Of a DNA stretch of 58,190 nt, positions 51,225 to 58,190 are shown in pieces. A program made the translations under genes and the position numbers. The notes under the pieces are model-generated. The model ran no database searches and was not told the origin of the DNA. It saw only the letters and a list, made by a program, of their open reading frames with translations. Within the stretch, counting starts at the first letter, position 1. Each line of letters starts with the position of its first letter. The stretch spans positions 18,252 to 76,441 of the forward strand of contig CAJTNT010000019.1 in assembly GCA_910577785.1 (NCBI GenBank), in the 5' to 3' direction. The DNA is from an uncultured Lachnospiraceae bacterium. Its GTDB lineage: Bacteria; Bacillota; Clostridia; Lachnospirales; Lachnospiraceae.

Positions 51225-52664
51225 TCAGAAATACATCCCACAATGCCTTCTTGTCTGCCTTCTATGCTCCTGCAATTCCTCTTCTGTGATGCCCATAACC
51301 CTACAGGCACGCATACGCTTTTCAGACGTAGAAAAATTTATCCTGTCCCATTCATATGCCCGTATTACCATCAGCTCAGCAGGGGTAAACTCATCCGTTG
51401 TAATATTTCCTTTTCCAAAACCAAAATTAACATCATCTGAAAAGAAAGAAAAGCCCTCTGGAAGGGAATGTGTTTTGATTGCTAGCTCATACAGATCCGT
51501 TTTAGGCAATACTGTCGCTATATGAATATCTACCAAATCAAAATCCAACGCCTCCGCAGCCCGCAAAGAGTCTCTTATGTCATCCCAAGTTTCCCCTGGA
51601 AACCCAATGACAAAATTGGCACGCATTAGTATATCCAATTCCCTGCAAATAGAAACGATATCTGGCAGAATCTCAAGCCTTAATGGCTTATGGATAATCT
51701 TATGCAGCACACGCTCATTCCCAGACTCAACGGAAATACCCAGTTTAGATAGCCCCGCTTCCTTCATCAGCTGGAGAATTTCCCTGTCCAGATGCCATGC
51801 AGCCACAGTAGTAATCTGTATCTCAATATGGTATTTCCTTTTTATAATTTCTTGAAACAGGTATTTTGCTCTTTCTTTATCTGCAAGAATACAGTCATCA
51901 ATAAAAATGATGGCCTCCGCCTGCTTCTCTCTTACAAAAAAATCTATCTCTTCCAAAACATCATCCGCTGGGCGGTATGCCACCTTTCTCCCGCTAATTG
52001 TCCTTGTCGCACAAAACAGGCAATTATATGGGCAGCCATAAGAAGAGATAATACTGGCGCTTCTCCCCTTAACCTCCATATTCTGGTTTGCAATGCTTTT
52101 CCTCTCTGCATCCAAATATTTATCCACATCTATCAAGGAATAATCTGGCTTCACCATCCGAGGAACATCCCCAATATAATGGCTCAAAGGAATAACTCTC
52201 TTTTCGCCCTCTTTTCGGTATGCAATCCCCTCAAAACATTCAATCGAACCGTAATCACTTTTTTCCAAATATGACAACAACAGATCTAAGCGCCCTTCCG
52301 CATGCCCCATCATTACTATATCAACATTCTCATCCCCTATAACATCTTCTGGGCACACGGTAGGATAGACGCCCCCCATAATAACCTGTACTTTCGGCAA
52401 TGCTTCCTTCGACAGCCTCGCAACAGTATGATAGGCCTTAAAATACTCCACAGACAATGCCGTAACCATAACAACCTGAGGGGAATATTCTTCTAGCTTT
52501 CTTTTTAGCGTCTCTTGGCTATATTCATTTACATTTGCATCAATTATGGCTAACTCAAACTTGTTTTTCAAAACCGCTGTAATAATAGGGACTGACGTTG
52601 TCATCCCCTTCCACGGCCTTTTTCCAAACCATGCATAATTTGCCACTACCAATGCCACCTTCAT
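51225..52664 (-). CDS. B12-binding-domain radical SAM enzyme
   Basis: A 479-residue enzyme. The N-terminal cobalamin-binding fold (about 1-150) has VIMGGVYPTVCPEDVI. The radical SAM core (about 205-430) has the cluster motif SSYGCPYNCLFCATRTISG (CxxxCxxC), FIDDCILADKERAKYLF, and LGISVESGNERVL and FVIGFPGETWDDI. A C-terminal extension rich in Arg/Cys follows. The family does difficult methylations, cyclisations or rearrangements. In a sugar-nucleotide cluster it could modify a sugar or lipid; unproven. Start at 52664 follows GAGGTG. Confidence 0.87.
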   Translation of the reverse strand: MKVALVVANYAWFGKRPWKGMTTSVPIITAVLKNKFELAIIDANVNEYSQETLKRKLEEYSPQVVMVTALSVEYFKAYHTVARLSKEALPKVQVIMGGVYPTVCPEDVIGDENVDIVMMGHAEGRLDLLLSYLEKSDYGSIECFEGIAYRKEGEKRVIPLSHYIGDVPRMVKPDYSLIDVDKYLDAERKSIANQNMEVKGRSASIISSYGCPYNCLFCATRTISGRKVAYRPADDVLEEIDFFVREKQAEAIIFIDDCILADKERAKYLFQEIIKRKYHIEIQITTVAAWHLDREILQLMKEAGLSKLGISVESGNERVLHKIIHKPLRLEILPDIVSICRELDILMRANFVIGFPGETWDDIRDSLRAAEALDFDLVDIHIATVLPKTDLYELAIKTHSLPEGFSFFSDDVNFGFGKGNITTDEFTPAELMVIRAYEWDRINFSTSEKRMRACRVMGITEEELQEHRRQTRRHCGMYF

Positions 52665-52755
52665 TTTGATCACCTCACATAGACCCTTTCTATATCATTT
52701 GGCAACTCCACTGTAAACTTCCTTCACTGAAGAAGCTTCTGCACTCCCAAATTCC

Positions 52756-54285
52756 CTAAATATTCAGCAATGTGCTTGCATACTTCAGCACATTCACTTT
52801 CTCAACGGAATCCTTATTCCCTACAATATTAGCTGCCAATGCCCCCGCAATATTTCCCATAAATGTACCGACTTCCATTGGCGCGCCTGCTATTACTGAG
52901 AGGCTTGCCAATGCAAAGAAAGCATCTCCAGCCCCTATAGTGTCCTTTACCTTTAGGGTGAAGGCTGGGCAGGCAATTAACTTCTGCTTCTCAACAGAGG
53001 TTGCCCCTTGGGAACCCTGGGTCAGCCAGCCAGGACTCCTGAAATGCCCAGATAGCCTTAACAGGAGTTCTTCCTCCCCCTGGTGATAATCGGAAAATGC
53101 AAGTCCAAGCTCCTTCTGGTCTAAGGCAAAAACATTTGCCCGCCTGTATTTCGTAATTAAGTTCTTGCCATAATTCGAAGAATTCGTCTGGCAATTCAAA
53201 GCCAGGAATTTTGCCTGTTCCTGTATGATTTCCATAACCTCCTGGTCAATTAACCCATGCCCAAAATCACATAGTATTACCGCATCATACTGGGAAATCT
53301 GGTTTCTTAACCTCGCTTTAAACTTGTCCAAGGATTCATTGTCGATACACATAGGGGTAGAGAGGTTGTTTATGGCAAATATTTTATCCACTTCCTCCCG
53401 CTTCTCGTTCAATGTCACATAACGGCGTTTTATAATCGTATCAAATGCGCTGCTGTATATCATGTCCACCCGCATTTTATTACTGAGCTCCCCTAAAATT
53501 CTGCTATGTATGGCTTCCTCCATACCTATAACGCTCATCAGCGTCACATGCTCACAGAAGGATGCCAAATGCCTGGCCACTGCCAAAGTGCCTCCTAAAT
53601 ACTGCTCAGCATATTGGTAACGTGCAGAATAACCCCTGTCTTTTGTCATTAAGCCCTGTACATTGCAGTAAAGGTATTCATCTATAATGGTGTCTCCCAC
53701 TACTAAAACCTTTAACTCCTCCATATGCCCTGTAAGGCCTTTGATGTCTTCCATGGAATAATGTTGGCTGAATTTTTCAGTGAATTCCTTCACCTCTTCT
53801 GTTAAAGCAGGAAGCGCATGGTTGATTAATCTGGTGGAGCTAAATACCTGCCCAGTGGTATAGGCAATATCGCCGCCATGCTTTCTTACAAGCGCTATCT
53901 CTTCCTGGATTTTCCCTGTAAGGTCCTCTTCCGCCTTGGCATATTCTTCGCCTTTTACATATAAATCAGGCTCTACTAATTTGATAATATCATCTACAGT
54001 ATAACTTTCAGATAACATGACATAGTCAATACAGGCAATGGCTGACAGGAACTTTAGGCGCATCTCATCATCAAAATATGGCCTGCCTGGGCCTTTGCGG
54101 ACGTATTGTGATGCTGTGATGGACACAACCAGGATATCGCCCATTTTTTTTGCTTCCTCAAAGTGGATAATGTGGCCTGGATGCACTAAGTCGAAGACGC
54201 CATGGCAGAGAATGATTTTCTTGCCATTCTTTTTTTGCTCTTCTACTATTTCTCTCACATTTTCTTTACAGATAATTATTCCCAT
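52756..54285 (-). CDS. Bifunctional heptose-type enzyme: N-terminal nucleotidyltransferase, C-terminal PfkB kinase (inverted HldE)
   Basis: A 509-residue fusion. Residues 1-150 are a cytidylyltransferase-fold domain: ILCHGVFDLVHPGHIIHFEEAKKMGD (HxGH) and SITASQYVRKGPGRPYFDDEMRL. Residues about 185-509 are a PfkB/ribokinase-type kinase with VVGDTIIDEY near its start and VKDTIGAGDAFFALASL (catalytic Asp in GAGD). E. coli HldE has the kinase first and the nucleotidyltransferase second, so this order is reversed. With the GmhA-like isomerase it could make an activated heptose. No GmhB phosphatase is seen here. The start follows AAGGAAAG. Confidence 0.82.
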   Translation of the reverse strand: MGIIICKENVREIVEEQKKNGKKIILCHGVFDLVHPGHIIHFEEAKKMGDILVVSITASQYVRKGPGRPYFDDEMRLKFLSAIACIDYVMLSESYTVDDIIKLVEPDLYVKGEEYAKAEEDLTGKIQEEIALVRKHGGDIAYTTGQVFSSTRLINHALPALTEEVKEFTEKFSQHYSMEDIKGLTGHMEELKVLVVGDTIIDEYLYCNVQGLMTKDRGYSARYQYAEQYLGGTLAVARHLASFCEHVTLMSVIGMEEAIHSRILGELSNKMRVDMIYSSAFDTIIKRRYVTLNEKREEVDKIFAINNLSTPMCIDNESLDKFKARLRNQISQYDAVILCDFGHGLIDQEVMEIIQEQAKFLALNCQTNSSNYGKNLITKYRRANVFALDQKELGLAFSDYHQGEEELLLRLSGHFRSPGWLTQGSQGATSVEKQKLIACPAFTLKVKDTIGAGDAFFALASLSVIAGAPMEVGTFMGNIAGALAANIVGNKDSVEKVNVLKYASTLLNI

Positions 54286-54310
54286 ATAATAACACTTTCC
54301 TTTTATTCCA

Positions 54311-54754
54311 TTATTCAAAAAAAATAAAACTATAATCGCCTGTATATCCCCATTCCTGATACAGCCATTCCCACTCATCCACAGAAAAATAGCTTGCACA
54401 AGTAAGCTGCCAATACAGTAAATTCACCTCTTCCCTGTCATCCCGGAAAGAATCCACCATGATATAGCTATTCCTCTTGCTGACCCTCTCAATTTCCTGC
54501 ACTGCCTTTTTTAAATCAAATACCTTCAGGTTGTGCAAAGCTGCCAAGGAAATCACCAGGTCAAACTCATTCTCCTCAAATGGAAGTTCCTGCGCCCTAG
54601 CGTACTTCAAATTCCCACGAACTTCCTCTTTTGCATGCTCCAGCGCATAGTGTGAAATATCCACTCCCACTACCTGTAAACCTGGAACTGCTTGCGTCAA
54701 TTCATATAATGATTTAGGTGTCAAAAGGTACGTCCTTTTTGAACGATAATTGTT
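54311..54754 (-). pseudogene. SAM-dependent methyltransferase, N-terminus lost at the IS boundary
   Basis: The sequence LQVVGVDISHYALEHAKEEV (acidic residue for SAM ribose), LKYARAQELPFEENEFDLVISLAALHNL and EIERVSKRNSYIMVDSFRDD are from a class I methyltransferase. The glycine-rich motif I that should precede it is missing: the frame runs into the IS1182-type end at 54755. The region on the other side of the IS does not encode the lost N-terminus. An ATG inside the IS (54802) keeps a frame open, but it would lack the SAM site. It lies 25 bases upstream of the heptose-type fusion gene. Confidence 0.78.
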
Positions 54755-56541
54755 CTTTGAAAACTGAATATATTGTTGTAAAATGCTGCATTTTCCATTC
54801 ATTTCAGGTATAATGGAAACAGTAAGAATGATTGGAGGCTATCTTATGTCTTTTGTCCAAAATCGATTAGAAGAACAGCAGCTTTTCCTATTTGACCCAT
54901 TAAACACATTGACTGAAAGGGAAAAGAAATTCCTTGACAGGTCATGGGCAAAATATTTTGCTGAATTTATTTTTCCCAAGATTGATGAAATCCCGTATGC
55001 TGTCTTATACAGCGATAAGGATTCACGCCCAAACACGCCTGTTAATGTCCAGATCGGTGCGCTGCTGATCAAGGAACTGACCAATCTCTCCGATGATGAA
55101 CTGCTCGAATCCTTGATGTTTGACATTCGGTTCCAGTATGCCCTCCACACAACATCTTTTGCGGAGCAGCCGCTCAGCGACAGGACACTCAGCCGTTTCC
55201 GCGCAAGGTGCGCCGCATATGAAACAGAGCACGGCGTGGATCTCCTTCATGAAACCATCACCTCCCTGTCATCGGAAATGGCGGAACTGATGAAGATCGA
55301 CAGCAGCCTGAAACGGATGGACAGCCTGATGGTCGCTTCCAATATCAAGCGGATGGGGCGTCTGGAGCTGCTCTATACCTGTGTGGCAAACCTTGCGAAA
55401 GAGATGGCAAAAACCCGTGAAATCCCAGAACATCTGCGGCATTACACAGAAGCGGATGACAGGAACCGTGTCATATACCACAACCACAGTGAGGAAACTT
55501 CCGCAAAGATAGAAGCAGTCCTAAAGGATGCAGCCGCATTGAAAGAACTTTGCGGGGCAGATTATGATGGTTCCAGCAGCTATCAGCTTCTTCTGCGTGT
55601 ACTGAAGGAGCAGGCCATACAAAAGGAAGATGGGACCTACCGCCTGCGCACCAAAGAAGACGGCGGCATGGACGCATCCATTCTGCAAAACCCTGCCGAC
55701 CCGGATGCGACATACCGCGAAAAAGCCGGGAAACAGCACCGTGGGTACGTGGCAAATGTCATAGAGGCATCCGGCAAAAACGGAAGCATCATTGAGGATT
55801 ACCAGTATGAGCAGAACCTCCACAGTGACAGCCAGTTTCTGAAAGAAACCCTTGATAGTATGGAGAAACAGGCTGAAACAGTAACGGTTGTGACGGATGG
55901 AGCCTACAGCGGTACACAAAATGAAGAAAAAGCTGCCGAAAAAAATGTGTGCCTTGTTACCACAAACCTTACAGGCAGGAAAGCCGAGGACATTCTGGCT
56001 GATTTTGAATTCAGCGAAGATGGCAGGAAAGTCATCAAATGTCCCGGTGGGCATGAACCAAAAAGCTGTAGCTATAACCAGAAAACCGGCCAGTGTACCA
56101 TTTCCTTCCAGAGGGGCCAGTGCCAGGACTGCCCACATAAAGAACAATGTCATCCTAAGATGTTCAAACGGGTAAGCAGGAAAACGGTATCCTCCAAATC
56201 GAACCAGAGGGCGAAACAGCAAAGGGAACGCAGCACCGAAGATTTTAAAAAGCAAAGCCGTTTTCGCAACGGGGTGGAAACAATACCATCCATCCTCCGC
56301 CGAAAATATGGAATTGATAAAATCCCGGTACGCGGACTGATACGGAGCCGTTTTTTCTTCGGATGCAAAATAGGTGCGTTAAATATCAAAAAGTTCTGCA
56401 GATATATGCAGGATCAGGATAAGTGCGTCCCTAAAATGGTAACTGCCTAAAAATGGTGGAATATCCATCTGCCATACGAAACAAAAGCCATCCAAAATCA
56501 ACATTTCTGAAAGTTTACAGCAATATATTCAGTTTTCAAAG
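54755..56541 (+). mobile_element. IS1182-type insertion sequence, 1787 bp
   Basis: The ends are 28-bp inverted repeats with one mismatch (54755-54782 and 56514-56541), beginning CTTTGAAAACTGAATATATT. One transposase fills it on the plus strand, opposite to its neighbours. No direct target duplication is seen. The flanks contain inverted ACGATA (54743-54748) and TATCGT (56545-56550), as if it had entered a palindrome. It separates the agr genes from the sugar-nucleotide cluster and marks where a methyltransferase gene was beheaded. Confidence 0.9.
54846..56450 (+). CDS. IS1182-family transposase
   Basis: A 534-residue DDE transposase, apparently intact. N-terminal LSDDELLESLMFDIRFQYALHTTSF and EQPLSDRTLSRFRARCAAYE form the DUF772-type domain. 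TVVTDGAYSGTQNEE carries the second catalytic Asp. A Cys cluster (CQDCPHKEQCHP) and the RSTEDFKKQSRFRNGVETIPSILRRKYG segment (catalytic Glu) follow. Start at 54846 follows TTGGAGG; frames open further upstream lie in the terminal repeat. Confidence 0.93.
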   Translation: MSFVQNRLEEQQLFLFDPLNTLTEREKKFLDRSWAKYFAEFIFPKIDEIPYAVLYSDKDSRPNTPVNVQIGALLIKELTNLSDDELLESLMFDIRFQYALHTTSFAEQPLSDRTLSRFRARCAAYETEHGVDLLHETITSLSSEMAELMKIDSSLKRMDSLMVASNIKRMGRLELLYTCVANLAKEMAKTREIPEHLRHYTEADDRNRVIYHNHSEETSAKIEAVLKDAAALKELCGADYDGSSSYQLLLRVLKEQAIQKEDGTYRLRTKEDGGMDASILQNPADPDATYREKAGKQHRGYVANVIEASGKNGSIIEDYQYEQNLHSDSQFLKETLDSMEKQAETVTVVTDGAYSGTQNEEKAAEKNVCLVTTNLTGRKAEDILADFEFSEDGRKVIKCPGGHEPKSCSYNQKTGQCTISFQRGQCQDCPHKEQCHPKMFKRVSRKTVSSKSNQRAKQQRERSTEDFKKQSRFRNGVETIPSILRRKYGIDKIPVRGLIRSRFFFGCKIGALNIKKFCRYMQDQDKCVPKMVTA

Positions 56542-56589
56542 TCCTATCGTGAAAAGGATAAAATAACAAATACCCTTTTGACTACCTAA

Positions 56590-56979
56590 TCATGCAATTG
56601 CTTTAGATGAAAGATTTTCTATACCAAAATGGTAATATGCTTCTGGCAATGCGCTCATTGTATATGTACCATGCCATCCTGTTGTTGTAGATGAGCCAAT
56701 AACCACAACTTTTGCCCCTGTCCCATTCTCAATCCATACCAATTGGCTCCTTCCTTCCGAACTTTGAGAAATATCTACATATATACTACTTCCAGAAGAT
56801 AGTTTAAAATTATTTCCCCCAAAAGCTACTTCCCCAGGAGACAGGATCCAGTCTATAGTCCAAGTACCTTTTGGATATTCTCCTGCTTCTTCTTTGTTTA
56901 CAACTTTAAATTCTTCTTCCTTATATCCTTTAACATTTTCTTTTCTCGTATCCTGAATATCTAATTGTTTATTTCCCAT
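56590..56979 (-). CDS. Small protein of unknown function next to agr
   Basis: A 129-residue protein, not recognised. It begins with a charged segment (MGNKQLDIQDTRKENVKGYK), followed by a beta-rich, Cys-free body: GTWTIDWILSPGEVAFGGNN, SSIYVDISQSSEGRSQLVWI, VVIGSSTTTGWHGTYTM and HFGIENLSSKAIA. There is no signal peptide. The alternating pattern suggests a beta-sandwich. AGAAGGAGACAAGT precedes the ATG, so it is a real gene. It lies 227 bases after agrB in the same direction; that gap has no clear gene and only weak promoter-like boxes. It may be controlled by, or exported under, quorum sensing. Confidence 0.6.
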   Translation of the reverse strand: MGNKQLDIQDTRKENVKGYKEEEFKVVNKEEAGEYPKGTWTIDWILSPGEVAFGGNNFKLSSGSSIYVDISQSSEGRSQLVWIENGTGAKVVVIGSSTTTGWHGTYTMSALPEAYYHFGIENLSSKAIA

Positions 56980-57206
56980 ACTTGTCTCCTTCTGACATTT
57001 CTATCCACTATGTTATCCTAATACTCAAATACATGCAACTCGCACAATATATAACCATTTCTCTATAAGCAACCTTTAAAATGTTTCTCCTACCACAGCC
57101 AACTCTCTGCACATCCATCCGCTACACATTCTCTCACTTCCCTTATCCTACCAATACTTTATCTCAAAAATACTATAATACAACTACAAACAACCTTCCC
57201 TATCCT

Positions 57207-57794
57207 TCATCCATCAAACACAGGCCTTTTTACAGATGCACAGATTAAGAAAATTGCCTGAACCGCATGTGAAAGCAATACAATATAATAAAAATCAATA
57301 TTCCCTGTAAATAGCAGAACATGCTCTAACAGGATTTCAAATACCAGAACCACAGTAGCATACGTCCTATAAACTTTTCTCTCACGCTCTCCCAATTTCC
57401 TATTTTCATTATCTGCGGGAGAGAAGCATAAAATAATTATGCTGCATGACACAGCCCCAAGGTACTTTACCCATTGCGGGACAGGATCCAGCGCACCCGA
57501 CTTTGCCGCTTCCACCACCCCAAAAGCTACCGCATTTGATAGAAGCACACATTTCCATGCTTTGTTAGCATGGTATCCCCCACAGTAACTCCGTAGCGGA
57601 AGAAAAATAAAAAAGAAGAAAATAATACTCTTTATCTGCCTCAGCCAAATGCCCAGACAAACACTAACCACAAGATTCAGGGCTATTTCTACCAGCATAG
57701 TATACCCATATTGATAAATATTGTAATCCCCTTCTTTGATGATTCCAGCTGATATCTGAAAACTAACAAATTTGCCCGCCAACCTTGCAATCAT
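57207..57794 (-). CDS. agrB: AgrB-type accessory gene regulator endopeptidase
   Basis: Membrane cysteine protease that cuts and cyclises the AgrD peptide into a quorum signal. About 195 residues with four to six hydrophobic segments. The catalytic pair is in LRSYCGGYHANKAWKC: His and Cys seven residues apart, as in staphylococcal AgrB (His77/Cys84). ATG 57794 overlaps the agrD stop (TGATG); GTG 57797 is one codon earlier. No agrC/agrA genes are in the window; they may lie beyond 58190 or elsewhere. Confidence 0.88.
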   Translation of the reverse strand: MIARLAGKFVSFQISAGIIKEGDYNIYQYGYTMLVEIALNLVVSVCLGIWLRQIKSIIFFFFIFLPLRSYCGGYHANKAWKCVLLSNAVAFGVVEAAKSGALDPVPQWVKYLGAVSCSIIILCFSPADNENRKLGERERKVYRTYATVVLVFEILLEHVLLFTGNIDFYYIVLLSHAVQAIFLICASVKRPVFDG

Positions 57795-57898
57795 CACTTT
57801 AACCTGCTAAACTTCTTTGCTTCTTCTGGAAATTTAGGTTGATGAAAAACACAAGCACACACTGTATTTGCTGTTTGTGCCACAAAAACAAGAGCCAT
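57794..57898 (-). CDS. agrD: AgrD-like cyclic lactone autoinducer precursor peptide
   Basis: A short frame whose product ends ANTVCACVFHQPKFPEEAKK plus FSRLK. A Cys just after an AN(T/S) motif, aromatic residues, then a Pro/acid-rich recognition tail (QPKxPEE) is the hallmark of Clostridia AgrD peptides. The stop overlaps the agrB start, so the two are coupled. The only standard start is ATG 57898 (34 residues), but similar sequence continues upstream (IGKKILCVLNS), as expected for the amphipathic leader. There the in-frame codon where a start would be expected is ATA (57931), with GGAGAAGG upstream. The true start is uncertain. Confidence 0.8.
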   Translation of the reverse strand: MALVFVAQTANTVCACVFHQPKFPEEAKKFSRLK

Positions 57899-58030
57899 AC
57901 TATTAAGTACACATAGAATCTTTTTCCCTATGGCAATTTTCCTTCTCCTACCTCTTTACCTCCCTTAATATCTTTGGTATAACTGTTCCATAGTTTAACC
58001 TTTATCCTTTGAACTGTTATCTCTGTGAAT

Positions 58031-58101
58031 AAGATACACAAAAAATCCTTAGAATGCAAGACCCATGTCGATTTTTGCAATCTAGAATGCAGTTTTTGCA
58101 A
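58031..58101 (-). promoter_or_regulatory. agr promoter with three TTGCA elements at 21-bp steps
   Basis: On the minus strand, TTGCA starts at 58101, 58080 and 58059, exactly 21 bases apart; the first two extend to TTGCAAAAA. The third forms the -35 box TTGCAT (58059-58054), and TATCTT (58036-58031) is 17 bases on. Repeats on one helix face, directly upstream of -35, are how LytTR-type activators such as AgrA bind. Two ACAGTT motifs (58014-58019 and 57985-57990 approximately) lie in the leader. Activator identity is inferred. Confidence 0.7.
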
Positions 58102-58143
58102 AATAATAAATTTCCACGCAAAAAAGCGCCCCCAAAATCAAAA

Positions 58144-58165
58144 ACCCCGCTGCAAGCAACGGGGT
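58144..58165 (-). terminator. Terminator of an upstream minus-strand gene outside the window
   Basis: On the minus strand ACCCCG and CGGGGT form a stem with a 10-base loop, followed by TTTTGATTTT. It would end a gene entering from beyond 58190 and so isolates the agr promoter. The 57899-58190 stretch holds only agr control sequences and this hairpin. Confidence 0.85.
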
Positions 58166-58190
58166 ATCAAGCTTGCTGCGCTGCAGAGCA

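Noticed and set aside
52756..54285. Glycerol-3-phosphate or FAD-type nucleotidyltransferase alone
   Set aside because: The C-terminal 320 residues are a PfkB kinase with GAGD, so a heptose-type bifunctional enzyme fits better.
55521..56255. 244-codon minus-strand open frame in the IS1182-type element
   Set aside because: Antisense to the intact transposase; no start signal and no recognisable domain.
57001..57206. A second AgrD-like peptide downstream of agrB
   Set aside because: Short frames there (15-17 codons) lack the Pro/acid-rich AgrD tail; the real agrD is upstream of agrB.

Overview
The window looks like chromosome of a Gram-positive, spore-forming gut-type Clostridia, most likely Lachnospiraceae (an inference from gene content, not a database match). 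Support: spo0A with a sigma-H-like promoter, a SpoVB-type flippase, the tig-clpP-clpX-lon-engB order, a Rrf2-NifS-NifU-MnmA operon with TTG/GTG starts and strong GGAGG ribosome binding sites, a cyclic-peptide AgrDB module, and about 50% GC. No tRNA, rRNA, CRISPR array or prophage was seen.

Layout. 1-1.7 kb: a 57-bp tandem repeat and a trigger-factor-like lipoprotein. 1.7-7.8 kb: an HxlR regulator divergent from a decaying catabolic operon (cupin, SDR remnant, MFS remnant, beta-keto acid cleavage enzyme split by an insertion sequence, zinc-ribbon protein, 3-hydroxyacyl-CoA dehydrogenase joined to a CoA-transferase remnant). Two deletion joints and one clean IS insertion (4-bp target duplication) are readable. 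8-12.7 kb: nicotinate phosphoribosyltransferase, then on the opposite strand cheV, an archaeal-type IMP cyclohydrolase (PurO) and a stand-alone AICAR transformylase. 12.9-18.7 kb: DUF4352-like lipoprotein, two-component system, coiled-coil membrane protein, acetate kinase. 18.7-23.6 kb: Fe-S/tRNA thiolation operon under a Rrf2 regulator, divergent from a flippase. 23.6-27.2 kb: AAA/PD-(D/E)XK protein, AI-2E-type permease, parvulin. 27.5-36.8 kb: protein quality-control genes running into a zinc-type ABC importer. 36.8-43 kb: HMGL-like aldolase, spo0A with a possible leader peptide, glgA, a GtrII-like membrane protein, a DUF5688-like protein. 43-48 kb: regulator-potABCD polyamine uptake operon. 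48.3-54.8 kb: a sugar-nucleotide cluster (PseF-GNAT fusion, GmhA-like isomerase, epimerase, B12-radical SAM enzyme, a heptose kinase/nucleotidyltransferase with inverted domain order, a beheaded methyltransferase) ending at an IS1182-type element. 56.6-58.2 kb: a small unknown protein and an agrD-agrB pair behind a promoter with TTGCA repeated three times at exactly 21-bp steps.

Most notable: the agrD gene is too short for routine gene calling and lies upstream of agrB (reverse of the staphylococcal order), with phased repeats suggesting a LytTR-type activator; the heptose-like cluster is unusual for a Gram-positive; the BKACE operon is a snapshot of gene loss; several families of short inverted or dispersed repeats sit at the 3' ends of operons.
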